Source: a virus. Taken from it: a stretch of DNA of 29,670 nucleotides. The stretch's first letter is position 1; every line of letters begins with the position of its first letter. Location of the stretch: positions 1-29,670 of the IMG/VR virus record IMGVR_UViG_3300018083_000098; one strand, 5' to 3'. The translations under genes were made by a program, and so were the position numbers. The notes beneath the pieces were generated by a model, which ran no database searches, had not been told where the DNA came from, and saw only the letters and a list, made by a program, of their open reading frames with translations. Positions 1 to 7,109 of this stretch are shown one piece after another.

Positions 1-1081
1 AAAATAAACCTATTCCTGTAGCACTTAATGCAGTTTTGGCAACTGAGCCTAATGTTTTTGTAGCTGCTGATGTAACAGTTATAGTCTCACCAAGTAAACC
101 TACTTGAGTAGTTACTGATGGAAGATATTTTAATGCCTCAATCAAGAACTTATTAAATGATTGATATACTTTTAATCCTGTCGCTACAGTAACCAATACT
201 GCTGTAACTTTTGCAAGAGTTAGAAGTGAGCTTGCCATGAAAGCAACTAGTTCTTTATTACCGGAAAGCCATTTTGCCATATCGGTTAATAATTGGACTG
301 TACCAGCAAGTGAGTTTGATAATTGTTCGCCAATTAATTCAGAAATACTTCCTATGGCGTTACTTAGTTTAGCAAATGCTCCAGCACCTTTGCCGGTTGC
401 CTCTGCCATTCCTCCAAATCTCTTTTCAATCTCAGCTAGGATAACTCCCTGAGCACCCAATAAGTCACCGCTTGCCTGCAAAGTTTTAATTAAGGTTTTC
501 TGTTCCTCTGTAAACCTAACTCCCGCCCTAGATAGTCTTGATAGTCCTTCTGCTGGATTGCTTAATGCTTTACCTAGAGCAAAAGTATTTCCTTCGAGAC
601 TTCCCATTACCGATGACATATCTGCCAATGCTCTCTGTGCTCTAGGAAAAACGGCCTTGGACATATTCTCAAAAGTAAGCAGCATGGCAGAACTTTTCTT
701 TACTGCGGTGTCTGCGAAGGTGGAATAACTTGAAATTTCTTTTGACAAATCATCTACGGACTTTGCAGTTATACCTATGGCACTGGCATTATTTTTTAAA
801 GTATTCTCAAGCTGTCTGGATATTTTATCTGCCTCTGCAAAGTCAGAAATAAAACTTTTAATGGTTAAAGTTATTCCGGTAAATGCTACACCTGCGGTTA
901 TTCCTATTTGATTTATGGCTGAATTAATCTCATCAAATTGTTTACCGATGGAAGTAGCGGCATCTGACATGGAAGTGGTAACTTCCTTTGCCATTTTTTC
1001 AACTGAATCTCCTACTGATTTAAGTTCTTTATCAAGACCTTTGGTATCACCTGATATTTTGACTACTACTTCGTCTGCCAT
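1..1081 (-). CDS. Tail tape measure protein, N-terminal part (runs off the left edge)
   Basis: The frame is open from the ATG at 1081 to the window edge, about 360 codons. The N-terminus is a Lys/Asp-rich helical segment, followed by a region typical of phage tail length tape measure proteins: a stretch reading FTEEQKTLIKTL, then AQGVILAEIEKRFGGMAEA, then hydrophobic helices near the edge. Family knowledge: the protein sets tail length and occupies the tube lumen. It starts 16 nt inside the 3' end of the frameshifted chaperone frame, the usual chaperone-to-tape-measure order. The C-terminus is outside the window, so total length, and therefore tail length, cannot be read. Confidence 0.9.
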   Translation of the reverse strand, partial: MADEVVVKISGDTKGLDKELKSVGDSVEKMAKEVTTSMSDAATSIGKQFDEINSAINQIGITAGVAFTGITLTIKSFISDFAEADKISRQLENTLKNNASAIGITAKSVDDLSKEISSYSTFADTAVKKSSAMLLTFENMSKAVFPRAQRALADMSSVMGSLEGNTFALGKALSNPAEGLSRLSRAGVRFTEEQKTLIKTLQASGDLLGAQGVILAEIEKRFGGMAEATGKGAGAFAKLSNAIGSISELIGEQLSNSLAGTVQLLTDMAKWLSGNKELVAFMASSLLTLAKVTAVLVTVATGLKVYQSFNKFLIEALKYLPSVTTQVGLLGETITVTSAATKTLGSVAKTALSATGIGLF

Positions 1082-1769
1082 ATTCTTTTCTCTATTGCTT
1101 TTTTATTCATAAGCCTAATATCTTTGCTTATCTTATCTTCTACCTCTTTTGATATTTCTACATCTTCATATTCAGGCTTTAATTGTCTGCCTGCTATAAT
1201 GCAATTTTCCCTGAACTTTTTATTATGTCTTTTATGAATTGCCTTAACTCTCCAAAATAATTCCACAAGAGTCAGGGTAAAGATTTTATCAGTGCTCCAG
1301 CTATACTCGCTGGCAAATAGGTCAAGGATATATTCCCAATCTACGGAGGCGACATCCCTTCCTGCTCTATTTGTTCTATCTTTTTTTTTACACCATCATC
1401 ATCTCCCCCGAGGGATTTATTGATGGCAAATATCATTTTTTTTATCTCTGCATATCCTGCTATGGACATCTCAAATAATTTGAATCCTCCAATCTTTTCC
1501 ATAACCACATTGCCATCATCATCGGTAGTCTCAACTTCTGTAACTTTAAATAGCATACGAGACTCTGGTGCCATTAAATCAAATGCAACTTTTGGAACAT
1601 TGGATATATTGTTTTTTAATAACGCCTCTAGGTCGCCATACTTTCTATGAAGCTCAAGTATTTTTCCTAATGTGCAGGGAGATAAATAAATTGTTTTATC
1701 AATAGTTGATAAAAAGAACTCTGAACGAGTAGGAGTTAATTTCTCAAGAGCATCTAAATTTAGCGACAT
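1066..1769 (-). CDS. Tail assembly chaperone GT fusion made by -1 ribosomal frameshift
   Basis: Reading 130 codons of the upstream frame to the AAG ending at 1380, then slipping back one base, gives an unbroken second frame to the stop at 1066, for a total near 234 residues. I followed this frame codon by codon: it contains DRTNRAGRDV, then VDWEYILDLFASEY, then VELFWRVKAIHKRH, and has no stop until QTK. The extension has no good start of its own (a GTG at 1266 lacks a ribosome-binding site). Position between tail tube and tape measure, length and frameshift direction all match lambda G-GT. Known role: the T domain recruits tail tube subunits while G coats the tape measure; the fusion is not in the virion. 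Confidence 0.85.
1341..1769 (-). CDS. Tail assembly chaperone G-like protein (unshifted product)
   Basis: This is a 142-residue protein made when the ribosome does not slip. It has a mixed alpha/beta composition with an acidic, lysine-rich tail (LGGDDDGVKKK), and ends QEGMSPP shortly after the slippery site. It lies 3 nt downstream of the tail tube stop. The Shine-Dalgarno is weak (AGATTAAA), suggesting translational coupling to the tube gene. In this family the short form is made in large excess and wraps the tape measure during tail assembly. The identity rests on gene order and the frameshift rather than on sequence I recognise. Confidence 0.8.
   Translation of the reverse strand: MSLNLDALEKLTPTRSEFFLSTIDKTIYLSPCTLGKILELHRKYGDLEALLKNNISNVPKVAFDLMAPESRMLFKVTEVETTDDDGNVVMEKIGGFKLFEMSIAGYAEIKKMIFAINKSLGGDDDGVKKKIEQIEQEGMSPP
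1380..1386 (-). promoter_or_regulatory. Slippery heptamer A AAA AAG for programmed -1 frameshift
   Basis: On the minus strand nine A residues precede a G. In the zero frame the codons are GTA AAA AAA AAG ATA, so A AAA AAG is in the correct register for tandem -1 slippage; the same heptamer is used by E. coli dnaX. The zero-frame stop follows 13 codons later at 1341. I see no strong, unambiguous downstream stem; a weak pairing of GGAAGG with CCTCC just downstream is possible. Confidence 0.82.
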
Positions 1770-1772
1770 ATT

Positions 1773-2651
1773 TTAATCTATGGATTCTATAGCGAAAACT
1801 CCATTCCTAGTTGAATCATAAAGTAGCTTGGCGGTAATCTCTGCCTCAGACCATTCTTTCTCAGTAAAGCCAATAGGTAAACCACCAGCTTGAACATTAA
1901 AGGCATCTATTTTAAACATACCTCCAGAACCTTTCTTCTGAGAATAAATGTAGCATCCAAACTTAGGAAAGATATCTGCTGAACCACCAATGGTAACATT
2001 CATTTTGGCATTAAACGGAGTAGCTACTGAGAAGGTAGCGGTATCTCCTACTACAAATGCCGGAGCACCTATACCAGTTAATTCAATACCAAATGTAGGA
2101 AGCGGATTAGCACCTACAGCTATTGCAATGGGAGCAGGATTTATTTTAAGTGAGTCATCTACCCAAGATACATCCTGCCCTCTATCAAAAGTTAGGGAGG
2201 TGGAAATATAAACATCAACTTCGGTTGCCGATACTGCTTTAATAATATAATCACCATATTTGGCATCTGGCTCACCTACTGCTGGAATGAATTGTACTGC
2301 TGAGATTCCGTTGGTGGCATTTATAACAGAAGCTCCTAAGGCATTGGCAGCTGCGGTTATTGTGGCAACTGTTGATGCAGTAGTTATTGATGTTGGTTTC
2401 TTTCCTAGGAATAATTCAAACGCCCAATCTGGATATTCTCTGGCGGTAATAGTCATTTCAGATGAAATTAAACCTACCTCGGAGTCCCAAGGATAACGAG
2501 AACTACCACCATTAAGGTCGATAAGTTCCGGGGATAATGAAAGAGTGGAGCCACCTAGAACTCTCATGGTTCCGTATATTTCTTTTGTTACTTTATTATA
2601 TGGAACTATTTCATGGATTCCAAATATAGAACGAGGTTGTGATAAGGCCAT
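1773..2651 (-). CDS. Major tail tube protein (probable)
   Basis: This 292-residue protein has many short Ala/Thr/Ile/Val beta-strand segments, as expected for a tube subunit. It begins MALSQPRSIFGIHEIVPYN, has a middle insertion of about 100 residues rich in Ala, Thr and Val that could be an Ig-like or surface domain, and ends with IGFTEKEWSEAEITAKL. It is immediately upstream of the G/GT chaperone pair, the position of lambda V. A strong GGGAGA site 6 nt before the ATG fits high expression. No sheath gene accompanies it, so a non-contractile tail is inferred. The assignment is by context and composition; an N-terminal signature I could name is lacking. Confidence 0.65.
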   Translation of the reverse strand: MALSQPRSIFGIHEIVPYNKVTKEIYGTMRVLGGSTLSLSPELIDLNGGSSRYPWDSEVGLISSEMTITAREYPDWAFELFLGKKPTSITTASTVATITAAANALGASVINATNGISAVQFIPAVGEPDAKYGDYIIKAVSATEVDVYISTSLTFDRGQDVSWVDDSLKINPAPIAIAVGANPLPTFGIELTGIGAPAFVVGDTATFSVATPFNAKMNVTIGGSADIFPKFGCYIYSQKKGSGGMFKIDAFNVQAGGLPIGFTEKEWSEAEITAKLLYDSTRNGVFAIESID

Positions 2652-2717
2652 TATTATTCTCCCTATGGGTTATATTTTCAAATTGTAGAGGCTAATCGTG
2701 TCAATATCAATAGCTAT

Positions 2718-3176
2718 TTAGAAGGGAGCAGTTATCTCAAACTCTAGTCCAATTCCCTTATGGAAATTTCCCGTATTTGAATCTTGAAATGTTATTGGGC
2801 CTGTTCCAGTAAGGTCAGGTTTAAAGGTGTCAAACTCCTTTAAGACAACTTGTTTGATTGCTCTACTATATCTGAGTAATCTCTTAGGTATGTTGTCAAC
2901 ATTCTGAGAAGAAATTGCCAGGACAATAAATAAAGAAGTCCTTGATGCGGAACTTCTCCCGGCAGATGTTATCGCTTCCGCACTAATGCCATGAATAATA
3001 TATGGGTCATAGTTTATCGTTTCATCGTTTAATTGCTGGACAAAGATGGCGGCATTATCAACATTAGCTAATACTATCCCATCGTTCTTTTCGGTGTTTA
3101 TAAGGGCAATCTCACCGCTTAAACGGGACTTTAGGGCAGCATCCATTCCATATAATATCTGCTCCACGTCAATCAT
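2718..3176 (-). CDS. Tail terminator / tail completion protein (probable)
   Basis: This protein has 152 residues and starts MIDVEQILYGM. Alternating beta-strand segments such as SLFIVLAIS and a C-terminal strand GIGLEFEITAPF are typical of small phage tail terminator folds, in the position of lambda U. It sits between the Mu-G-like tail completion gene and the tail tube. The ATG lies inside the end of the zinc-knuckle peptide upstream, and the GGAG of its ribosome site is coded by that peptide, so translation is probably coupled. Function is inferred from order and size only. Confidence 0.5.
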   Translation of the reverse strand: MIDVEQILYGMDAALKSRLSGEIALINTEKNDGIVLANVDNAAIFVQQLNDETINYDPYIIHGISAEAITSAGRSSASRTSLFIVLAISSQNVDNIPKRLLRYSRAIKQVVLKEFDTFKPDLTGTGPITFQDSNTGNFHKGIGLEFEITAPF

Positions 3177-3282
3177 TTAGCTTCTCCATTTTCTCATAAC
3201 ATTTCTTACATATCTTACATCCAAAATATGGAAATAGTTTTATTGAAACCTTATCACAGAAGTCACAATATTTTTCTACCAT
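3169..3282 (-). CDS. 37-residue cysteine-rich (zinc-knuckle-like) peptide
   Basis: ATG at 3282 opens a 37-codon frame containing CDFC near residue 6 and CKICKKC near residue 22, so two CxxC pairs 13 residues apart: a plausible single zinc site. It begins 8 nt after the previous stop and its TGA overlaps the ATG region of the next gene (3169-3176). It supplies the GGAG site for that next gene, which supports real translation. Function unknown; a similar 30-residue Cys peptide occurs at 4221-4313. Confidence 0.6.
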   Translation of the reverse strand: MVEKYCDFCDKVSIKLFPYFGCKICKKCYEKMEKLND

Positions 3283-3289
3283 TGTAAAT

Positions 3290-3781
3290 TTACGCTTTTT
3301 CTTTTTGACCACTTATTATCCAACTGACAAGAATATCCTGCCATCTTTTTATTCTTTCGTTAGTAGGTTTATCTAAAGAACTTTTAGAAAATATTTGTTC
3401 TATCCCATATACAATTAATGGCCTCTTGGCATGGAAATATTTAGCATAAGGAACTTTAGTCCCTAATATTAAAGATTGCTTACTGACTATTTGACCTATT
3501 GACTCTTGTCCTTCTGGTGGAGTTATTGACGCTAACAACCTTCCACTAAATAATGCCATCGGATAAACAAACCCTACCATTCTTTGTTTTGATATTTTAT
3601 ATTTCGGAGATAAATCTTCCCAGATAGGCGGAGGACTTCTCATAGAATAAAATGCATTGTTACCTTGGAACCATTCATCTTTAATTATTGTTAGAGGGAC
3701 AGTTAAATCACCAGTTCGTTTAAAGGCCTCATTCATTAATGCCTTAAGCCCTGTCATATCGACGCTGACCTTCATTACCAC
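3290..3781 (-). CDS. Tail completion / virion morphogenesis protein (Mu gpG / P2 gpS-like)
   Basis: This 163-residue protein has features of the phage virion morphogenesis family: WEDLSPKYKISKQ, then an LFSGRLLASI segment, then LGTKVPYAKYFHAKRP, i.e. W..L...Y...K, S-G-L-L-SI, and YA..H motifs in order. Members act at the head-tail junction or tail end during maturation. Start: a GTG at 3781 has GAGG at ideal spacing, while an ATG at 3775 forms a TAATG overlap with the upstream stop. The first is given here; the second would remove two residues. Confidence 0.7.
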   Translation of the reverse strand: MVMKVSVDMTGLKALMNEAFKRTGDLTVPLTIIKDEWFQGNNAFYSMRSPPPIWEDLSPKYKISKQRMVGFVYPMALFSGRLLASITPPEGQESIGQIVSKQSLILGTKVPYAKYFHAKRPLIVYGIEQIFSKSSLDKPTNERIKRWQDILVSWIISGQKEKA

Positions 3782-4218
3782 TGCGTTTCCTCTTTTTTAA
3801 ATACGCATTCATGTCCTTCATCACTGACATTTGAAAATACTCCACCGATGCCAGTAACTACTCCGCCTATAAGAATAGCATCTGATAATAGAAGTTCTAA
3901 TGCTACCAAGTCTTCTAAAAGTTCGTATGCCTTTTTACAATCCTCACCAACTTGGTCTTGAGTAGCAGGAGGCAAGTCTTTTACTTGGAGAGTTTTCTTT
4001 ACCCTGCAAGTTACCAACATGATTGCTATTTTTTTAACAGTCTTAAGAGATTGAGTTCCTGTTATGGGAACGGTATAAACTTTACTAAGATAAGCATCTA
4101 TAACCGCAGACTCTTGGTCGCACCATTCAGTTACAGTAGTAGATGCGATACCCGATGGAGTGTCCCATAAGATATTTTTGAATTCTATTTTAACATCAGC
4201 TTCTGTACAATACGCCAT
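3775..4218 (-). CDS. Head-tail connector, Gp36-like (DUF1320 family)
   Basis: This 147-residue protein starts MAYCTEADVKIEF, the standard opening of the Mu Gp36 / DUF1320 family, followed by a helical core (ESAVIDAYLSKVYTVPI; LKTVKKIAIMLVTCRVKK). These proteins form the adaptor ring between portal and tail. The C-terminal about 30 residues (GGVVTGIGGVFSN, then DEGHECVFKKEETQW) are Gly-rich. It starts 2 nt after the stop of the 30-residue zinc-ribbon peptide, with GAGG supplied by that peptide's end. Confidence 0.72.
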   Translation of the reverse strand: MAYCTEADVKIEFKNILWDTPSGIASTTVTEWCDQESAVIDAYLSKVYTVPITGTQSLKTVKKIAIMLVTCRVKKTLQVKDLPPATQDQVGEDCKKAYELLEDLVALELLLSDAILIGGVVTGIGGVFSNVSDEGHECVFKKEETQW

Positions 4219-4220
4219 AG

Positions 4221-4313
4221 CTATTCCTCATCCTCAAAGTCACAACAATTAAGGCAAACTAATTCTCCGCCTATCTCGATAAGAACTCCACCGCAATAAT
4301 CACAGGTGTTCAT
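4221..4313 (-). CDS. 30-residue zinc-ribbon peptide
   Basis: This is a short frame, ATG at 4313 to TAG at 4221. It has CDYC at residues 4-7 and CLNCC at residues 20-24, giving the CxxC-x12-CxxC spacing of a minimal zinc ribbon, with an acidic tail. Its ATG directly abuts the TAG of the membrane peptide upstream and its end carries the ribosome-binding site of the connector gene, so it is embedded in a coupled operon. Function unknown. Confidence 0.6.
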   Translation of the reverse strand: MNTCDYCGGVLIEIGGELVCLNCCDFEDEE

Positions 4314-4403
4314 CTAGTCATCCTTATTCCTACTTCTTATTTCCCACCAAAACATTATATGAAGGAAGATAATAAATAATAAAATCCACCAGCACCAACT
4401 CAT
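4314..4403 (-). CDS. 29-residue single-span membrane peptide
   Basis: ATG at 4403 overlaps the TGA of the preceding gene (ATGA). The peptide is Trp-rich at its start (MSWCWW), followed by LLFIIFLHIMFWW and a basic/acidic tail (RSRNKDD), consistent with one membrane span and a cytoplasmic tail. Its TAG abuts the ATG of the next peptide. Function unknown; it is unusual inside a head-tail gene block. Confidence 0.55.
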   Translation of the reverse strand: MSWCWWILLFIIFLHIMFWWEIRSRNKDD

Positions 4404-4627
4404 ATTTCTGCCCTCATGTATTCAGCGTTTTGAATGAAGTCCCAAACTTTTTGTGCTCTACCATTTAATATTAATTCTCTTGGAGAGGCATTTCCGAAAT
4501 TAGGATTAGGGCAATCCATAAAAGCTATAACTCTATTTCTATCCTTGAAATAAGTTTTATCCAAATAACTTATAAGGATAATTATTAGAAGATGTCTGTC
4601 TTTGTTTATGCCAACTAAATCTCCCAT
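4400..4627 (-). CDS. Small protein with MbcA/ParS/Xre C-terminal-like domain
   Basis: The ATG at 4627 gives 75 residues; an upstream GTG in the same frame (4663) lies inside a terminator stem and is rejected. The C-terminal half reads NPNFGNASPRELILNGRA then QKVWDFIQ, resembling the toxin-binding domain of MbcA/ParS/Xre-type antitoxins (pattern N..FG...P.ELL..G....V...L). The N-terminal half is hydrophobic (HLLIIILISYLDKTYF). No toxin of the RES type is adjacent. In phages such small domains can occur without a toxin; the role here is unknown. The start has no clear Shine-Dalgarno. Confidence 0.5.
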   Translation of the reverse strand: MGDLVGINKDRHLLIIILISYLDKTYFKDRNRVIAFMDCPNPNFGNASPRELILNGRAQKVWDFIQNAEYMRAEI

Positions 4628-4649
4628 AGCTAAATTGTAGAATGGAAAT

Positions 4650-4678
4650 AAAAAAAATCCCACTTTTTTAAGGTGGGA
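4650..4678 (-). terminator. Intrinsic terminator after the first homing endonuclease
   Basis: On the minus strand a 6-bp stem TCCCAC/GTGGGA (4673-4678 with 4658-4663) with a 9-nt loop is followed by eight U residues (4657-4650). It lies about 40 nt past the endonuclease stop. Confidence 0.8.
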
Positions 4679-4717
4679 CTTTCTATCAATTTTGGAGCAA
4701 AAAATGATTACGTAATA

Positions 4718-5170
4718 TTATGCTATCGCATTTCTTCTAGTTGCTGAAAGAGTTTTTGATATTTTTCTTTTATGTTCTTCTGTTAGCTTTCTTCCTCTAT
4801 TGGAAAGACCTACCTTTCTTCTTTCTTCTATTGGTAGATTCTTTTTAACTTCGCTCATTCTCTGTTTAGCTTTATCTGAGTGTTTATATCCGAAAGAACC
4901 ATCACCGCCACTGGTCGAGTTATATTCTGGCCTTAAGATAGCTATATAGTTTTTTTCTAATCTCTTTAGTAGTTCATAATCAAATATATTTCGATGGATA
5001 ATTTCCCACTTAAAACTATCTCTACCATATTTTTTTATTGCTCTATAAAACTTTGAGTCTTCTCTTTGTAAACTATTTAGATGCTTTGCCTTTCTTGAGG
5101 CAAGACTTTTTAAGGTTAGTCCTATGTAAGATTTATTATTAACAACATTTGTGGCTCGATAAATAATCAT
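4718..5170 (-). CDS. GIY-YIG homing endonuclease with NUMOD3 repeats
   Basis: This 150-residue protein has a GIY-YIG core at residues 2-18 (MIIYRATNVVNNKSYIGLT), the conserved R26, K29 and H30 after SRKAKH, and the downstream E (LLKRLEKNYIAIL). The C-terminal half has two NUMOD3-type DNA-binding repeats (HSDKAKQRMSEVKKN; TEEHKRKISKTLSA). Such free-standing endonucleases cut sequences lacking themselves and spread between phages. It is inserted between the capsid gene and the connector operon and is bracketed by two intrinsic terminators. The ATG directly follows the upstream terminator's U-tract, and the only Shine-Dalgarno-like AGGGG lies in that stem. Confidence 0.9.
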   Translation of the reverse strand: MIIYRATNVVNNKSYIGLTLKSLASRKAKHLNSLQREDSKFYRAIKKYGRDSFKWEIIHRNIFDYELLKRLEKNYIAILRPEYNSTSGGDGSFGYKHSDKAKQRMSEVKKNLPIEERRKVGLSNRGRKLTEEHKRKISKTLSATRRNAIA

Positions 5171-5197
5171 AAAAAAATACCCCTAGTTAAAGGGGTA
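5171..5197 (-). terminator. Intrinsic terminator after the capsid gene; stem holds the endonuclease ribosome site
   Basis: On the minus strand TACCCCT (5197-5191) pairs with AGGGGTA (5184-5178) across a 6-nt loop, followed by seven U (5177-5171) and then immediately the ATG of the endonuclease. It should cut late mRNA after the capsid gene. Its 3' arm contains AGGGG, the only ribosome-binding site for the next gene. Confidence 0.82.
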
Positions 5198-5230
5198 CTT
5201 TATATTAAAAAAGTTAATTTGGCTATTGCA

Positions 5231-6166
5231 TTAAGCTATAGCGTTCATAATTCTATAACCTGCTGAAGGCATGGTTATGAAGAACTGAAACTCATCATCG
5301 ACCAAGATTGCAGTTGTGTCTGGCGGATTTTGCACAGCGTATTTAAACACACGACGAGGTGATGTTCCAGATTTTTGCAATCTATATCCAACCGATGCTT
5401 GGAAAGGTGCCGCACTAGGTGGAGCATATCCCATGATTACATTCTTACCCCAAATAGGGACAAACACCGAAGGTTGTCCTTCCTTGGCAGAATCATAATT
5501 AGCGGTGGGAACATAGATATTCATAATATCAAATGCCATGGCGATTTCTTGTGAAGATAATCCTCCTGGCCTTGCAAAATTAAACCCTAGATTGTCTAAC
5601 AATTTTGGATGGTATTTTAAAGTATTTGCCACAGACCAATCCATAATCATAAAGTTCGGCAGCACACCTGTATTTAATTTAATTGCCATCTTGGCAGCAT
5701 TAATATCCGCAATAGGATTTGAGTTAGCATAATCATTCCATTGGTTCACACCAGCTAAGGTAGTTCCTTGGGGAATGATGGCAGGGTTAGACAACGATTG
5801 AGATAAGGAAACTTCCTTCATAATTACTAAAAGAGAAGTTAGTCCTGCGGTTAAATCTCGTTCCGCTTCGAAGGGAGCATCGTAATTTGCTCTATCTCTG
5901 GAAGAAACAAACCCCTCAAGACCGTATGAGCCGATATTATATGGAGTCATATTGGTAGTGATGGGGTTTACATTTTTATATTTACCAAGTCCTCCGGCCA
6001 CCATCATTTCTAATTTCAAATGATTGTTGCCATAAGAACCTAGCATCCCGGAATATTGAGCAGGAGATATTACGGGTAATATTAATTCACTCACAAACCC
6101 CGTTGACTGATAGGCATTGGACACATTCGATAGAAGTTTATCTACCTGTGCTTTCATTAAGCTCAT
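5231..6166 (-). CDS. Major capsid protein
   Basis: This 311-residue protein has the size and order of an HK97-fold capsid subunit: it follows protease-scaffold and decoration genes and precedes the connector. Features include an N-terminal helix (MKAQVDKLLSNVSNAYQ), the segment RANYDAPFEAERDLT, and a C-terminal beta-rich domain ending with FKYAVQ and FITMPSAGYRIMNAIA. A strong GGGAGG site lies 6 nt before the ATG, and a terminator follows, consistent with very high expression. The ATG overlaps the TGA of the 26-residue basic peptide. No long N-terminal delta domain is evident, in keeping with a separate scaffold encoded in the protease gene. Confidence 0.82.
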   Translation of the reverse strand: MSLMKAQVDKLLSNVSNAYQSTGFVSELILPVISPAQYSGMLGSYGNNHLKLEMMVAGGLGKYKNVNPITTNMTPYNIGSYGLEGFVSSRDRANYDAPFEAERDLTAGLTSLLVIMKEVSLSQSLSNPAIIPQGTTLAGVNQWNDYANSNPIADINAAKMAIKLNTGVLPNFMIMDWSVANTLKYHPKLLDNLGFNFARPGGLSSQEIAMAFDIMNIYVPTANYDSAKEGQPSVFVPIWGKNVIMGYAPPSAAPFQASVGYRLQKSGTSPRRVFKYAVQNPPDTTAILVDDEFQFFITMPSAGYRIMNAIA

Positions 6167-6243
6167 CGAGTACCTCCCTCAGTCATTTTTTTAACTGGCT
6201 TTGTTGGTTTCTTAGTGGAAAGTTTCTTTTTTGTTTTACCCAT
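6163..6243 (-). CDS. 26-residue lysine-rich peptide coupled to the capsid gene
   Basis: ATG at 6243 with AAGGA 8 nt upstream opens MGKTKKKLSTKKPTKPVKK followed by MTEGGTR; its TGA overlaps the capsid ATG (ATGA). Ten of 26 residues are lysine. It may be a leader peptide that couples capsid translation, or a small DNA- or RNA-binding virion peptide. Only the frame, ribosome site and overlap support it. Confidence 0.55.
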   Translation of the reverse strand: MGKTKKKLSTKKPTKPVKKMTEGGTR

Positions 6244-6256
6244 ATAAATTATTTCC

Positions 6257-6604
6257 TTATTTTAATAATTGAACTTCAATAATATCATTCGCTGCGGTTG
6301 ATGCTTCAAGGACAATGGCAACTGCGGTAGCTAATAAAGCAGTAGCACCTACTCCGGCCGCACCAGATTGAATAAAACTCATTACTGGAAATGCAGCACC
6401 TACTTTTAATTTAGCACCTCCACCGATAACTACTTCTTGGGATTGATTAATGGCAGTAGATTCACTATAGGTAATTCCTATAGGGAATTCACCAGCAGCA
6501 CAAATGCCAATGGAGTCATTGTCGATTAGTTTAACAAAGACATTTGCTGGAATCGCAGCATTGGAATAATATGTATAAATATTTGGTTTAGTAAATGTGG
6601 CCAT
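6257..6604 (-). CDS. Head decoration / capsid-stabilising protein (DUF2190-like)
   Basis: This 115-residue, mainly beta protein starts MATFTKPNIYTYYSNAAIPA with a segment VVIGGGAKLKVGAAF and an Ala-rich end before IIEVQLLK. This matches the small phage decoration proteins that precede the capsid gene (a repeated 'GGGAKLKVGA' then AAN.IIEV.L pattern). AAGGAG sits 6 nt before the ATG. Such trimers cap the capsid three-fold axes. It lies between the protease-scaffold gene and the capsid gene, as expected. Confidence 0.65.
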   Translation of the reverse strand: MATFTKPNIYTYYSNAAIPANVFVKLIDNDSIGICAAGEFPIGITYSESTAINQSQEVVIGGGAKLKVGAAFPVMSFIQSGAAGVGATALLATAVAIVLEASTAANDIIEVQLLK

Positions 6605-6614
6605 TTATATCTCC

Positions 6615-7109
6615 TTATTGGAATAACTCATTATATTTTTTAGATAGTGCAGGCTTTTCTTTCAGCACGTGGACTATCGCCTCAGATAAAGTAAGCTTGG
6701 CATCTTCTTTTACCTTTGCTTTAGCTAGGGAGATTACTTCGTCTTGAACATCCCCTACTTTCTCATGTCCATCATCGGTAAAGTTCGTAGACTGTGCCTG
6801 TAGATTTGGTTTAGCGATATTGGAAATAAATGCCATCATGTCATCTTTCATATAGGCATCTCTTTGTGCCTCACAAACTAATCCTGCATTAAGTTTTTCA
6901 TCAAACTCTTTTTTCTTTTCAATAGCTTTATTCTTATCCACCAGTTCAATATTCTTTTTAATCTGTACCTCTAAATCATCGGATAGTTTTTTTGATTTAG
7001 TCTCTTGCTCAGTTAGCTTGGTGGACATTTCTGTCATTTGGACTTTCATGGCATCCATATCAGTTAGAATCTTTGTTACATCAGTAGTATCTTTTACAGG
7101 TGCTGGCAT
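6615..7109 (-). CDS. Internal in-frame start giving free scaffolding protein
   Basis: Within the protease gene an ATG at 7109 is preceded by AAGGAG (7121-7116) with a 6-nt spacer, the best ribosome site in the gene. It would yield a 164-residue product starting MPAPVKDTTDVTKIL that contains only the coiled-coil scaffold. The same nested layout is known for Mu I/Z and lambda C/Nu3. The split point falls exactly after the protease-like domain. Confidence 0.72.
   Translation of the reverse strand: MPAPVKDTTDVTKILTDMDAMKVQMTEMSTKLTEQETKSKKLSDDLEVQIKKNIELVDKNKAIEKKKEFDEKLNAGLVCEAQRDAYMKDDMMAFISNIAKPNLQAQSTNFTDDGHEKVGDVQDEVISLAKAKVKEDAKLTLSEAIVHVLKEKPALSKKYNELFQ

Noticed and set aside
1990-2496. 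Rightward frames across the tail tube gene
   Set aside because: They mirror the Ala/Thr/Val codons of the leftward gene, have no ribosome sites, and vanish in context of the operon.
4628-4663. Upstream GTG extension (MGFFLFPFYNL) of the MbcA-like gene
   Set aside because: These codons fall in the stem and U-tract of a clear terminator; the internal ATG at 4627 is more sensible.
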